In this document: piece after piece, positions 39,092-49,852 of the stretch
Position numbering within the stretch: the first letter of the stretch is position 1
How the letters are laid out: each line of letters opens with the position of its first letter
Assembly (NCBI RefSeq): GCF_029893805.1
Contig: NZ_JARXYP010000002.1
Span: 1,798,001 to 1,862,000 of the forward strand
Direction: 5' to 3'
DNA from: Streptomyces sp. SAI-135
GTDB lineage: Bacteria; Actinomycetota; Actinomycetes; Streptomycetales; Streptomycetaceae
DNA: 64,000 bases
The notes under the pieces: generated by a model
Seen by the model: only the letters and a program-made list of their open reading frames with translations
Databases searched by the model: none
What the model was told of the DNA's origin: nothing
Position numbers and translations under genes: made by a program

Positions 39092-40374
39092 GTGAGCTTC
39101 CCGTCGACGAGCGTGGCCTTGCCCCGGAGCCACGTGTGCGTGACACGGCCCGGCAGCTCACGCCCCTCGTACGGGGTGTTGCGGCTGCGCGAGGCGAAGC
39201 CCGCGGGGTCCACCGACCCACGGTATTCCGTGTCGACCAGCGTGAGGTTGGCGGGCTCACCAGCCGAGACGGGGCGGCCGTGCCCGGTGGCCTGCCCGAT
39301 GCGGGCGGGCGTGACGGACATGCGCTCGGCGACCCCGGCCCAGTCGAGGAGTCCGGTGTCCACCATGGTCTCCTGCACCACTGACAACGCGGTCTCCAGG
39401 CCGACCATGCCCATGGCGGCGGCGGCCCACTCGCAGTCCTTGTCCTCGTGCGAGTGCGGGGCGTGGTCGGTGGCGACGATGTCGATGGTGCCGTCGGCGA
39501 GGGCCTCGCGCAGCGCGAGGACATCGCGCTCGGTGCGCAGCGGCGGGTTGACCTTGTACACCGGGTTGTAGGTCCGGACGAGCTCGTCCGTCAGCAGCAG
39601 GTGGTGCGGGGTGACCTCGGCGGTGACGTCGATGCCGCGGGACTTGGCCCAGCGGACGATCTCGACGGACCCCGCGGTCGACAGGTGGCAGATGTGCACG
39701 CGGGAGCCGACGTGCTCGGCGAGCAGGACGTCCCGGGCGATGATCGATTCCTCGGCGACCGCGGGCCAGCCCCCGAGCCCCAGCTCGGCGGAGACGACGC
39801 CCTCGTTCATCTGGGCGCCCTCGGTCAGCCGCGGCTCCTGGGCGTGCTGGGCGACGACCCCGCCGAAGGCCTTCACGTACTCCAGCGCGCGCCGCATGAT
39901 CACGGCGTCGTCGACGCACTTGCCGTCGTCGGAGAAGACGGTGACACCGGCGGCCGACTCGTGCATGGCGCCGAGCTCGGCGAGCTTCCTGCCCTCCAGG
40001 CCGACGGTGACCGCCCCGATGGGCTGCACGTCGCAGTAGCCGTGTTCCTGGCCGAGCCGGTACACCTGCTCGACCACGCCGGCGGTGTCGGCGACCGGGA
40101 AGGTGTTGGCCATGGCGAAGACGGCCGTGTAGCCGCCGGAGGCGGCCGCGCGCGTGCCGGTCAGCACGGTCTCGGAGTCCTCGCGGCCCGGCTCGCGCAG
40201 ATGGGTGTGCAGGTCGACCAGGCCCGGCAGGAGCACCTTGCCCGCCGCCTCGACGACCTCGGCACCCTCGGCCGTGAGGCCGGTGCCGACCGCCTCGATG
40301 ACGGAACCGTCGATCAGCACGTCCTGCGGCTCGCCGCCGAGGACCTTCGCACCACGGATCAGGATCTTGCTCAT
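39088..40374 (-). CDS. pyrC: dihydroorotase
   Basis: Zinc amidohydrolase of 428 aa, type I, closing carbamoyl-aspartate to dihydroorotate. First metal motif LVDLHTHLREPG (His-x-His), HICHLSTAGS and the catalytic ATDHAPHSHEDK. ATG at 40374, 5 nt after the pyrB stop. Contiguous with the PH-like gene. Confidence 0.97.
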   Translation of the reverse strand: MSKILIRGAKVLGGEPQDVLIDGSVIEAVGTGLTAEGAEVVEAAGKVLLPGLVDLHTHLREPGREDSETVLTGTRAAASGGYTAVFAMANTFPVADTAGVVEQVYRLGQEHGYCDVQPIGAVTVGLEGRKLAELGAMHESAAGVTVFSDDGKCVDDAVIMRRALEYVKAFGGVVAQHAQEPRLTEGAQMNEGVVSAELGLGGWPAVAEESIIARDVLLAEHVGSRVHICHLSTAGSVEIVRWAKSRGIDVTAEVTPHHLLLTDELVRTYNPVYKVNPPLRTERDVLALREALADGTIDIVATDHAPHSHEDKDCEWAAAAMGMVGLETALSVVQETMVDTGLLDWAGVAERMSVTPARIGQATGHGRPVSAGEPANLTLVDTEYRGSVDPAGFASRSRNTPYEGRELPGRVTHTWLRGKATLVDGKLT

Positions 40375-40379
40375 GTGTC

Positions 40380-41357
40380 TTACTTCTCCTCGATACGGGT
40401 GTGGCTGACGGCGGGTTCGTTGCCACCCAGAAGCAGGTACAGGACGGCCATCCGGATGGAGACTCCGTTTGCGACCTGCTCCACGACGGTGCAGCGGTCG
40501 GAGTCGGCGACCTCGGCGGTGATCTCCATGCCGCGGACCATCGGGCCGGGGTGCATCACGATGGCGTGCTCCGGCATCCGCGCCATGCGGTCGCCGTCCA
40601 GGCCGTAGCGGCGCGAGTACTCGCGCTCGGTCGGGAAGAACGCGGCGTTCATGCGCTCGCGCTGGACGCGCAGCATCATCACCGCGTCCGCCTTCGAGAG
40701 CGTGCTGTCGAGGTCGTACGACACCTCGCAGGGCCAGGTCTCGACGCCGACCGGCACCAGGGTGGGCGGGGCGACGAGGGTGACCTCGGCGCCCAGGGTG
40801 TGCAGCAGGTCGACGTTGGAGCGGGCGACCCTGCTGTGCAGGACGTCCCCGACGATCGTGATGCGCTTGCCGGAGAGGTCCTGGCCGATCCCGGCGTCCC
40901 GTCCGACGAGCCGGCGGCGCATGGTGAACGCGTCCAGCAGGGCCTGGGTCGGGTGCTGGTGGGTGCCGTCACCGGCGTTGATGACGGCCGCGTCGATCCA
41001 GCCGGAGTTGGCGAGGCGGTACGGCGCTCCGGAGGCGCCGTGGCGGATGACGACGGCGTCGACACCCATGGCCTCCAGGGTCTGGGCGGTGTCCTTGAGG
41101 GACTCGCCCTTGGACACGCTGGAGCCCTTGGCGGTGAAGTTGATGACGTCCGCCGACAGACGCTTCTCGGCGGCTTCGAAGGAGATACGCGTGCGCGTGG
41201 AGTCCTCGAAGAAGAGGTTGACGATCGTGCGGCCGCGCAGGGTCGGCAGCTTCTTGATCGGACGGTCGGCCACCCGGGCCATCTCCTCGGCGGTGTCGAG
41301 GATCAGGACGGCGTCGTCGCGGGAGAGGTCGGCGGCCGAGATGAGATGACGGTGCAT
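40380..41357 (-). CDS. pyrB: aspartate carbamoyltransferase catalytic subunit
   Basis: 325-aa transcarbamoylase. Carbamoyl-phosphate site [19 protein letters not shown], active-site loop residues [20 protein letters not shown], and [22 protein letters not shown] at 41357, 83 nt after pyrR. No pyrI regulatory subunit is present, as expected for actinobacteria. Confidence 0.97.
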   Translation of the reverse strand: MHRHLISAADLSRDDAVLILDTAEEMARVADRPIKKLPTLRGRTIVNLFFEDSTRTRISFEAAEKRLSADVINFTAKGSSVSKGESLKDTAQTLEAMGVDAVVIRHGASGAPYRLANSGWIDAAVINAGDGTHQHPTQALLDAFTMRRRLVGRDAGIGQDLSGKRITIVGDVLHSRVARSNVDLLHTLGAEVTLVAPPTLVPVGVETWPCEVSYDLDSTLSKADAVMMLRVQRERMNAAFFPTEREYSRRYGLDGDRMARMPEHAIVMHPGPMVRGMEITAEVADSDRCTVVEQVANGVSIRMAVLYLLLGGNEPAVSHTRIEEK

Positions 41358-41397
41358 CTGTCAGGCTCCGTAAGGCAGTTCAAGGGGAGGTATCGGG

Positions 41398-41440
41398 GCA
41401 AGCGAGGGCACGCCGAGGACAGGTGTGCCCGCGGGGCTTG

Positions 41441-41441
<1 letters not shown>
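41398..41441 (-). promoter_or_regulatory. composite hairpin between pyrR and pyrB
   Basis: Outer arms GCAAGC (41398-41403) and GCTTGC (41436-41441), inner arms GGGCAC (41406-41411) and GTGCCC (41425-41430). It overlaps the pyrR stop codon. It could attenuate or process the pyrR-pyrB transcript. Confidence 0.45.
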
Positions 41442-42079
<638 letters not shown>

Positions 42080-42173
42080 CATCCACGGTAGCAGGCCGGA
42101 ACGAGGCCCCCGATCACCCCCTTGGCCCAATCGGCCACCACTCTCACGGAAGAGTCGGTGTGGACCATTCGGC

Positions 42174-42216
42174 TTGACGCGCAAGAGTCACGCTGCGTAA
42201 CCTCACAGTGAGTTAC
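42174..42216 (+). promoter_or_regulatory. bldD promoter with BldD box
   Basis: TTGACG (42174-42179), 18-nt spacer, TAACCT (42198-42203). The -10 is embedded in a near-perfect palindrome, CTCAC-A-GTGAG with GTAAC/TTAC flanks (42197-42216). This matches the known BldD box (AGTGA-n-TCAC) and implies autorepression by BldD-(c-di-GMP). Confidence 0.7.
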
Positions 42217-42272
42217 CAGACGCGCGGCACGAAACCACTGCGGCCGCGTCGATCCAGTGTCCGGGGAGCTAT

Positions 42273-42773
42273 ATGTCCAGCGAATACGCCAAACAGCTCG
42301 GGGCCAAGCTCCGGGCCATCCGCACCCAGCAGGGCCTTTCCCTCCACGGTGTCGAGGAGAAGTCCCAGGGACGCTGGAAGGCGGTCGTGGTCGGTTCGTA
42401 CGAGCGTGGCGACCGCGCGGTGACCGTGCAGCGTCTTGCCGAGTTGGCGGATTTCTACGGCGTACCGGTGCAGGAGCTGCTGCCCGGCACCACTCCGGGC
42501 GGGGCCGCCGAGCCCCCGCCGAAGCTGGTCCTCGACCTGGAGCGGCTGGCCCACGTCCCGGCCGAGAAGGCCGGCCCCCTCCAGCGCTACGCCGCGACGA
42601 TCCAGTCCCAGCGCGGCGACTACAACGGCAAGGTGCTCTCGATCCGCCAGGACGACCTGCGCACACTCGCCGTCATCTACGACCAGTCGCCCTCGGTCCT
42701 CACCGAGCAGCTGATCAGCTGGGGCGTGCTGGACGCGGACGCGCGTCGCGCGGTGTCCCACGAGGAGAGCTGA
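42273..42773 (+). CDS. bldD: developmental master repressor BldD
   Basis: 166-aa c-di-GMP-responsive repressor of sporulation genes. An N-terminal XRE-type HTH (YAKQLGAKLRAIRTQQGLSL to YGVPVQELL) binds BldD boxes. The C-terminal domain has the c-di-GMP motif R-G-D followed by R-Q-D-D (SQRGDYNGKVLSIRQDDLR, about residues 113-131). GGGGAG precedes the ATG. Divergent from pyrR; own promoter and terminator. Confidence 0.97.
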   Translation: MSSEYAKQLGAKLRAIRTQQGLSLHGVEEKSQGRWKAVVVGSYERGDRAVTVQRLAELADFYGVPVQELLPGTTPGGAAEPPPKLVLDLERLAHVPAEKAGPLQRYAATIQSQRGDYNGKVLSIRQDDLRTLAVIYDQSPSVLTEQLISWGVLDADARRAVSHEES

Positions 42774-42799
42774 GCCGCTCCCAGCCTCAGCAGAAACGT

Positions 42800-42845
42800 G
42801 CCGCCGGGGTGGCCGGAACTTCACCGTTCCGGCCACCCCGGCGGC
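42800..42845 (+). terminator. bldD terminator
   Basis: Perfect 20-bp stem between 42800-42819 and 42826-42845 (core GGGGTGGCCGG with CCGGCCACCCC), 6-nt loop, then TTTCT. Begins 26 nt after the bldD stop. Confidence 0.9.
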
Positions 42846-42883
42846 TTTCTGCGGGCCTCGTGGAGCTTTCGCGCACCCGGACG

Positions 42884-42921
42884 CCTGAGGGCCCGCAGCG
42901 GTCACGCTGCGGGCCCTCAGG
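42884..42921 (-). terminator. nusB-operon terminator
   Basis: Perfect 16-bp stem, CCTGAGGGCCCGCAGC (42884-42899) with 42906-42921, 6-nt loop, 35 nt past the nusB stop. Confidence 0.85.
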
Positions 42922-42956
42922 CAATGCGGTGTCTCGAGCGGCCTCGGCGTCCCGGC

Positions 42957-43391
42957 TCACGCCTCGTCTCGGCGCAGCGACGGCTTCAGGTCCTTGAGCC
43001 GGCCCAGCAGCCCGTTCACGAACGAGGGCGACTCGTCCGTGGAGAACTCCTTGGCCAGCTGCACCATCTCGTCGAGCACCACGGCGTCCGGGGTCTCGTC
43101 GGCCCAGATCAGCTCGTAGGCGCCCAGCCGCAGGATGTTGCGGTCCACGACCGGCATCCGGTCCAGCGTCCAGCCCACCGAGTACTGCGCGATCAGCTCG
43201 TCGATGCGCTTCGCGTGCTCCGCGTAGCCCTCGACCAGCTGCATCGTGTACTCGCTCACCGGCGGCTGCCGGGTGTCTTCCCGGGAGAGCCGGATCCAGT
43301 CCGCCAGGACCGTCAGGACGTCGACGCCGCGCTGGTCGCCCTCGAAGAGGATCTGGAAGGCGCGCTTGCGGGCCGTGTTGCGAGCAGCCAC
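42957..43391 (-). CDS. nusB: transcription antitermination factor NusB
   Basis: 144-aa all-helical factor acting with NusE on rRNA transcription. RNTARKRAFQILFEGDQRGV, WTLDRMPVVDRNILRLGAYE and VVLDEMVQLAKEFSTDESP-SFVNGLLG are diagnostic. GTG at 43391, 2 nt downstream of efp. Lies at the end of its operon before a strong terminator. Confidence 0.95.
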   Translation of the reverse strand: MAARNTARKRAFQILFEGDQRGVDVLTVLADWIRLSREDTRQPPVSEYTMQLVEGYAEHAKRIDELIAQYSVGWTLDRMPVVDRNILRLGAYELIWADETPDAVVLDEMVQLAKEFSTDESPSFVNGLLGRLKDLKPSLRRDEA

Positions 43392-43393
43392 GG

Positions 43394-43960
43394 TTAGCTG
43401 TTCACCCGGCCGAGGTAGTCGCTCGTGCGGGTGTCGACCTTGATCTTCTCGCCGGTGGTGATGAAGAGCGGGACCTGGATCTGGTGGCCGGTCTCCAGGG
43501 TGGCGGGCTTGGTGCCGCCCGTGGAGCGGTCGCCCTGGACGCCCGGCTCGGTCTCCTGGATGGTCAGCTCGACGGCGGCCGGCAGCTCGACGAAGAGCAC
43601 CTCGCCCTCGTGCTGCGCCACGGTGGCCGTGAAGCCCTCGATGAGGAAGTTGGCGGCGTCGCCGACCGTCTTGCGGTCGATCATCAGCTGGTCGTAGGTG
43701 TCCAGGTCCATGAAGACGAAGTACTCGCCGTCCATGTACGAGAACTGCATGTCGCGCTTGTCGACAGTGGCCGTCTCGACCTTGACGCCGGCGTTGAACG
43801 TCTTGTCGACGACCTTGCCGGACAGCACGTTCTTGAGCTTGGTGCGCACGAATGCGGGGCCCTTGCCGGGCTTGACGTGCTGGAACTCGACGACGGACCA
43901 GAGCTGGCCGCCTTCGAGCTTGAGCACCAGGCCGTTCTTGAGGTCGTTCGTGGAAGCCAC
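43394..43960 (-). CDS. efp: elongation factor P
   Basis: 188-aa factor relieving ribosome stalling at polyproline. KOW-like domain I has the tip loop VKPGKGPAF with Lys33 flanked by prolines, the actinobacterial palindromic type that appears to work without lysylation; no epmA/epmB is nearby. OB domains II and III follow ([20 protein letters not shown]). GTG at 43960 with AGGAG upstream. Upstream of nusB and downstream of the M24 gene. Confidence 0.96.
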   Translation of the reverse strand: MASTNDLKNGLVLKLEGGQLWSVVEFQHVKPGKGPAFVRTKLKNVLSGKVVDKTFNAGVKVETATVDKRDMQFSYMDGEYFVFMDLDTYDQLMIDRKTVGDAANFLIEGFTATVAQHEGEVLFVELPAAVELTIQETEPGVQGDRSTGGTKPATLETGHQIQVPLFITTGEKIKVDTRTSDYLGRVNS

Positions 43961-44012
43961 GGTTGCGGAATCTCCTGGACTGACGTGGACGACCCCGGCG
44001 CACGCACGTTGC

Positions 44013-45119
44013 CTATAGTGCGAGCAGCTCCTTGGTCGTGATGGTGAGTAGCTCGGGTCCGCCGTCCGCCTCGGGGCGTACGACGAGCGTGTCATCGATC
44101 CGGACGCCGCCCCGTCCCGGGAGGTGGACCCCCGGTTCGACGGTGACCGGCACGCAAGCGTCCAGTTTACCCATGGCCGCGGGGGCCAACTGCGGGTCCT
44201 CCGCGATTTCGAGTCCCACACCGTGTCCGGTGACGCTCGGGAGCCCTTCGTGGTGCCCCGCGGACTCCAGCACCTGGCGTGCCGCCCGGTCCACGTCACG
44301 GTAGGCGGCGCCGGGTGCCAGGGACTCCCGTCCGGCCCGCTGAGCGGCGAAGACGAGGTCGTAGAGCTCGATCTGCCAGTCGGCGGGGGACGTACCGATG
44401 ACGAAGGTGCGCCCGATCTCGCAGCGGTAGCCGCGGTAGCTGGCGCCCAGGCAGACGGAGAGGAAGTCGCCCTCCTCGACGCGGCGGTCGGTGGGGCGGT
44501 GCCCGGGGCGGCCGGAGTTCGGGCCGGTGCCGACGGAGGTGGCGAAGGCCGGGCCGTCCGCGCCGTGGTCGACGAGGCGGCGCTCCAGTTCGAGGGCGAG
44601 GTGCCGCTCGGTGCGGCCGACGAGGATGGACTCCAGGAGCTCGCCCAGGGCCTGGTCGGCGATCTCGGCGCCGATGCGCAGGCAGGAGATCTCCTCCTCG
44701 TCCTTGATGACGCGGTGCTGTTCGACCGCGCCGCCGACGTCGGCGAGGCGCAGCCGCGGCACCACCGAGCGGATCGCCCGGTAGCGGGCGACCGTGAGGT
44801 GCTGTTCCTCCACGGCCAGCGAGTCCGCGCCCTGAGCGGTGGCGAGGTCGGCGGCGGCGACGGCCGGGTCGCCCCCGGCGCCGGAAAGGTGGTGCAGCCG
44901 CAGGTTCTCGTCGGGGCGGCCGGCACCGGGACGGTCGTCCGGCGGGCCTGCGCACACCAGCAGGTCCTCGGTCCTGCCGAGCAGCAGGACGCTGCCCCGT
45001 GGAGCGGTGCCCGCGAGATAGCGGACGTTGGCCGGGCGGGAGATCAGCGCGGACTGGCTGCCGCCGGCCTGGCAGCGGTCGCGTAGGCGGGTTCTGCGGG
45101 TGGCGTACACCTCTGACAT
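44013..45119 (-). CDS. M24 aminopeptidase P/prolidase homologue with substituted metal ligands
   Basis: 368-aa pita-bread-fold protein with an N-terminal creatinase-like domain and a C-terminal M24 domain. Against E. coli aminopeptidase P (Asp260, Asp271, His354, Glu383, Glu406) the aligned residues are Cys223 (SVCLGAS), Glu234 (YRCEIGRT), His299 (TGHGVGLE), Glu328 (VTVEPGVH) and Asp342 (GVRIDDTL). The 11- and 29-residue spacings are conserved, so the alignment is secure. Three of five ligands differ, so it may be inactive, have changed metal use, or bind Xaa-Pro peptides without cutting. Immediately upstream of efp. Confidence 0.88.
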   Translation of the reverse strand: MSEVYATRRTRLRDRCQAGGSQSALISRPANVRYLAGTAPRGSVLLLGRTEDLLVCAGPPDDRPGAGRPDENLRLHHLSGAGGDPAVAAADLATAQGADSLAVEEQHLTVARYRAIRSVVPRLRLADVGGAVEQHRVIKDEEEISCLRIGAEIADQALGELLESILVGRTERHLALELERRLVDHGADGPAFATSVGTGPNSGRPGHRPTDRRVEEGDFLSVCLGASYRGYRCEIGRTFVIGTSPADWQIELYDLVFAAQRAGRESLAPGAAYRDVDRAARQVLESAGHHEGLPSVTGHGVGLEIAEDPQLAPAAMGKLDACVPVTVEPGVHLPGRGGVRIDDTLVVRPEADGGPELLTITTKELLAL

Positions 45120-45246
45120 GACTTGAGCGTAGGAGTTCTCCCGGTTTGCCGCTGTTTGAGAGAGTCCGAGTGGGGAGAGCCCCTGGTCGTCCGCGGGTCC
45201 ACGAGGGGCGGCCGCGCCCCCTTCAGCCGCGCTCCCTCCGGCGGCG

Positions 45247-46125
45247 CTACCAGTTCGGTGGGCTCGCGATGGAGCGCGCCAGGACGTCGTCCAGGACCCG
45301 CGCCGTCTGCGGTACGTCCATCTGGGAGTTGTCGATGATCGGCAGACCCGAGCCGTACCAGCCGGCCATCCGGCCGTGGATCCGTGCCACCTCCTCGTCC
45401 GTCAGGCGGCGGTTGCCGGACCGCTCCGCGTTGCGCTCCAGGACGATCTCCAGGCCGGGCAGCAGGACCACCGGGAGCAGCCCCGGCCCCACGTGCCGCT
45501 TCCAGCCGCCGAGGCCGACCACCGGCCGGTCCGGGAAGACCGCGTCGTCGAGGATGCAGGAGATGCCGTTGGCGAGGAAGTTGCGGGCGGCGAAGCCACA
45601 GGTACGGCGGGCGAGGCGGTACTGGGCCTCGGAGTGGTCGTTCCAGCCGGACTGCGGGTCGGCGAAGCCCGAGCGCACCCACTCACGGACGTCGTCGAGG
45701 CTGATGTGGGCGGTGGGCACCCGGCGATGGTCGGCCCAGTACTTGGCCACGCTCGTCTTGCCGGCGCCCGCAGGTCCGATGAGCAGCACCGCGAGGGTCG
45801 TGCCCGCGGGATCGGGCGCGGCTACGGGCGGAGTGCTGGGGGCGCCCACGGGAGCGCCGGGCGGCAGGGGCACGTGGCCGGTGGTGTCCGGTACCGGCCC
45901 CGGTGAGTGCTGGGGCGCGGGCGGGACCTGTGAGTGCGGCGGCGTCGGCGGTACGGGAGCCGGGGCGAAGCCCGGTGCCGGCGGCGGTGGGGGCACCGGG
46001 GCCGAGCCCTGGTGCGCACCCGGGTGATGCCCTCCCGGGTGATGTGCGGCCGGCGACCAGCCGGCGGCCGGTCCGTGCCCCGGCTGATGGGGCGGCGGCA
46101 GCGGAGAACCCACTGCGTGCTGCAT
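45247..46125 (-). CDS. P-loop ATPase/kinase with proline-rich N-terminus
   Basis: 292-aa protein. The first 105 residues are Pro/His/Gly-rich and disordered. From about 110 a zeta-toxin/AAA_33-like kinase domain begins with Walker A LLIGPAGAGKTSVAKYWADH, then HISLDDVREWVRSGF, ISCILDDAVFPDRP and a lid-like ERNAERSGNRRL. Upstream of the M24-efp-nusB genes on the same strand. It probably phosphorylates a nucleotide or small molecule; substrate unknown. The 290 nt upstream to aroB hold only the aroB terminator. Confidence 0.78.
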   Translation of the reverse strand: MQHAVGSPLPPPHQPGHGPAAGWSPAAHHPGGHHPGAHQGSAPVPPPPPAPGFAPAPVPPTPPHSQVPPAPQHSPGPVPDTTGHVPLPPGAPVGAPSTPPVAAPDPAGTTLAVLLIGPAGAGKTSVAKYWADHRRVPTAHISLDDVREWVRSGFADPQSGWNDHSEAQYRLARRTCGFAARNFLANGISCILDDAVFPDRPVVGLGGWKRHVGPGLLPVVLLPGLEIVLERNAERSGNRRLTDEEVARIHGRMAGWYGSGLPIIDNSQMDVPQTARVLDDVLARSIASPPNW

Positions 46126-46325
46126 CCGGTGCCACTCCGTCTCGTCTTTTTCGGCTCGCTCGCCTCCGGGGCGCTGGCATCGGTGGCGAACGTCCGACCC
46201 GGCGCGGCCCGAAGGCTCTGCCCGCTCGTCCGTTCGTCTCCGACGCGCCCCTCCGGCTCACTCGCGTCAGGCTGATCGGCGCTGGTTACGGGGTGGTGCA
46301 TACCCCGTTCGCCCTCGAACGGTAC

Positions 46326-46362
46326 CGCCCCCGGCCCACGTTTGGTGAAACGACCGGGGGCG
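46326..46362 (-). terminator. aro-operon terminator downstream of aroB
   Basis: CGCCCCCGG (46326-46334) pairs with CCGGGGGCG (46354-46362). An inner stem CGTTT/AAACG extends it. 54 nt past the aroB stop. Confidence 0.75.
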
Positions 46363-46415
46363 CCCCGAAGTGCCCCTGGGGCAAGGCGAATCCGGCGGAA
46401 CGCCCGTCGCGGGAC

Positions 46416-49197
<2,782 letters not shown>

Positions 49198-49369
49198 CGG
49201 TGCTCCTCAGTGCTCGCGCCCTGGTACTGCCCTGCTTACGCGCGTCCTCGCGTACGGCAACGGCGCGACCAGGTGCGCGGCCCCGGCCCGCCGCCTCCGA
49301 TCCTCCCACGTCCGGCGGCGACCACCGGTCACAGGTCCAGCAGACGGACGTCGGGGCCCCGGCGGGCGG

Positions 49370-49828
49370 TCACGCCATCCGCTGCGCCGCGCTCTTGATC
49401 GCCTCCCGGATGCGGAAGTACGTGCCGCAGCGGCAGACGTTGGCGATCGCGTCGATGTCGGCGTCGGTGGGGTTCCTCGTGCGCTTGAGCAGGGCCACGG
49501 CGGCCATGATCTGGCCGGGCTGGCAGTAGCCGCACTGGGCCACGTCCTGTTCCAGCCAGGCCTCCTGGACGGGGTGCAGCCGGTCGCCGTCGGCGAGTCC
49601 CTCGATGGTGGTGACCTCGCGGCCCGCCGCCTCGGAGACGGGGAGCACGCAGGGGTTGAAGGCCTCGCCGTCGAGGTGGCTGGTGCAGGCCTTGCAGACG
49701 TCGATGCCGCAGCCGTACTTGGGGCCGCGGATGCCGAGCAGGTCGCGCAGGACCCAGAGCAGGGGCAGGTCGTCGGGGGCGTCGACGGTGACGGACTTCC
49801 CGTTGACGGTGAAGGTGTGGGAGGGCAT
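49370..49828 (-). CDS. [2Fe-2S] subunit of a molybdenum hydroxylase (IorA-like)
   Basis: 152-aa electron-transfer subunit. Plant-type cluster cysteines are in [19 protein letters not shown]; second-cluster cysteines are in [13 protein letters not shown] and [15 protein letters not shown]. No signal peptide, so it would have to be exported with its partner. AGGAG precedes the ATG. It follows the large subunit by 24 nt. It matches isoquinoline oxidoreductase/aldehyde dehydrogenase small subunits; true substrate unknown. Confidence 0.9.
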   Translation of the reverse strand: MPSHTFTVNGKSVTVDAPDDLPLLWVLRDLLGIRGPKYGCGIDVCKACTSHLDGEAFNPCVLPVSEAAGREVTTIEGLADGDRLHPVQEAWLEQDVAQCGYCQPGQIMAAVALLKRTRNPTDADIDAIANVCRCGTYFRIREAIKSAAQRMA

Positions 49829-49852
49829 GGGGGCTCCTGGAACCGGGCGGGG

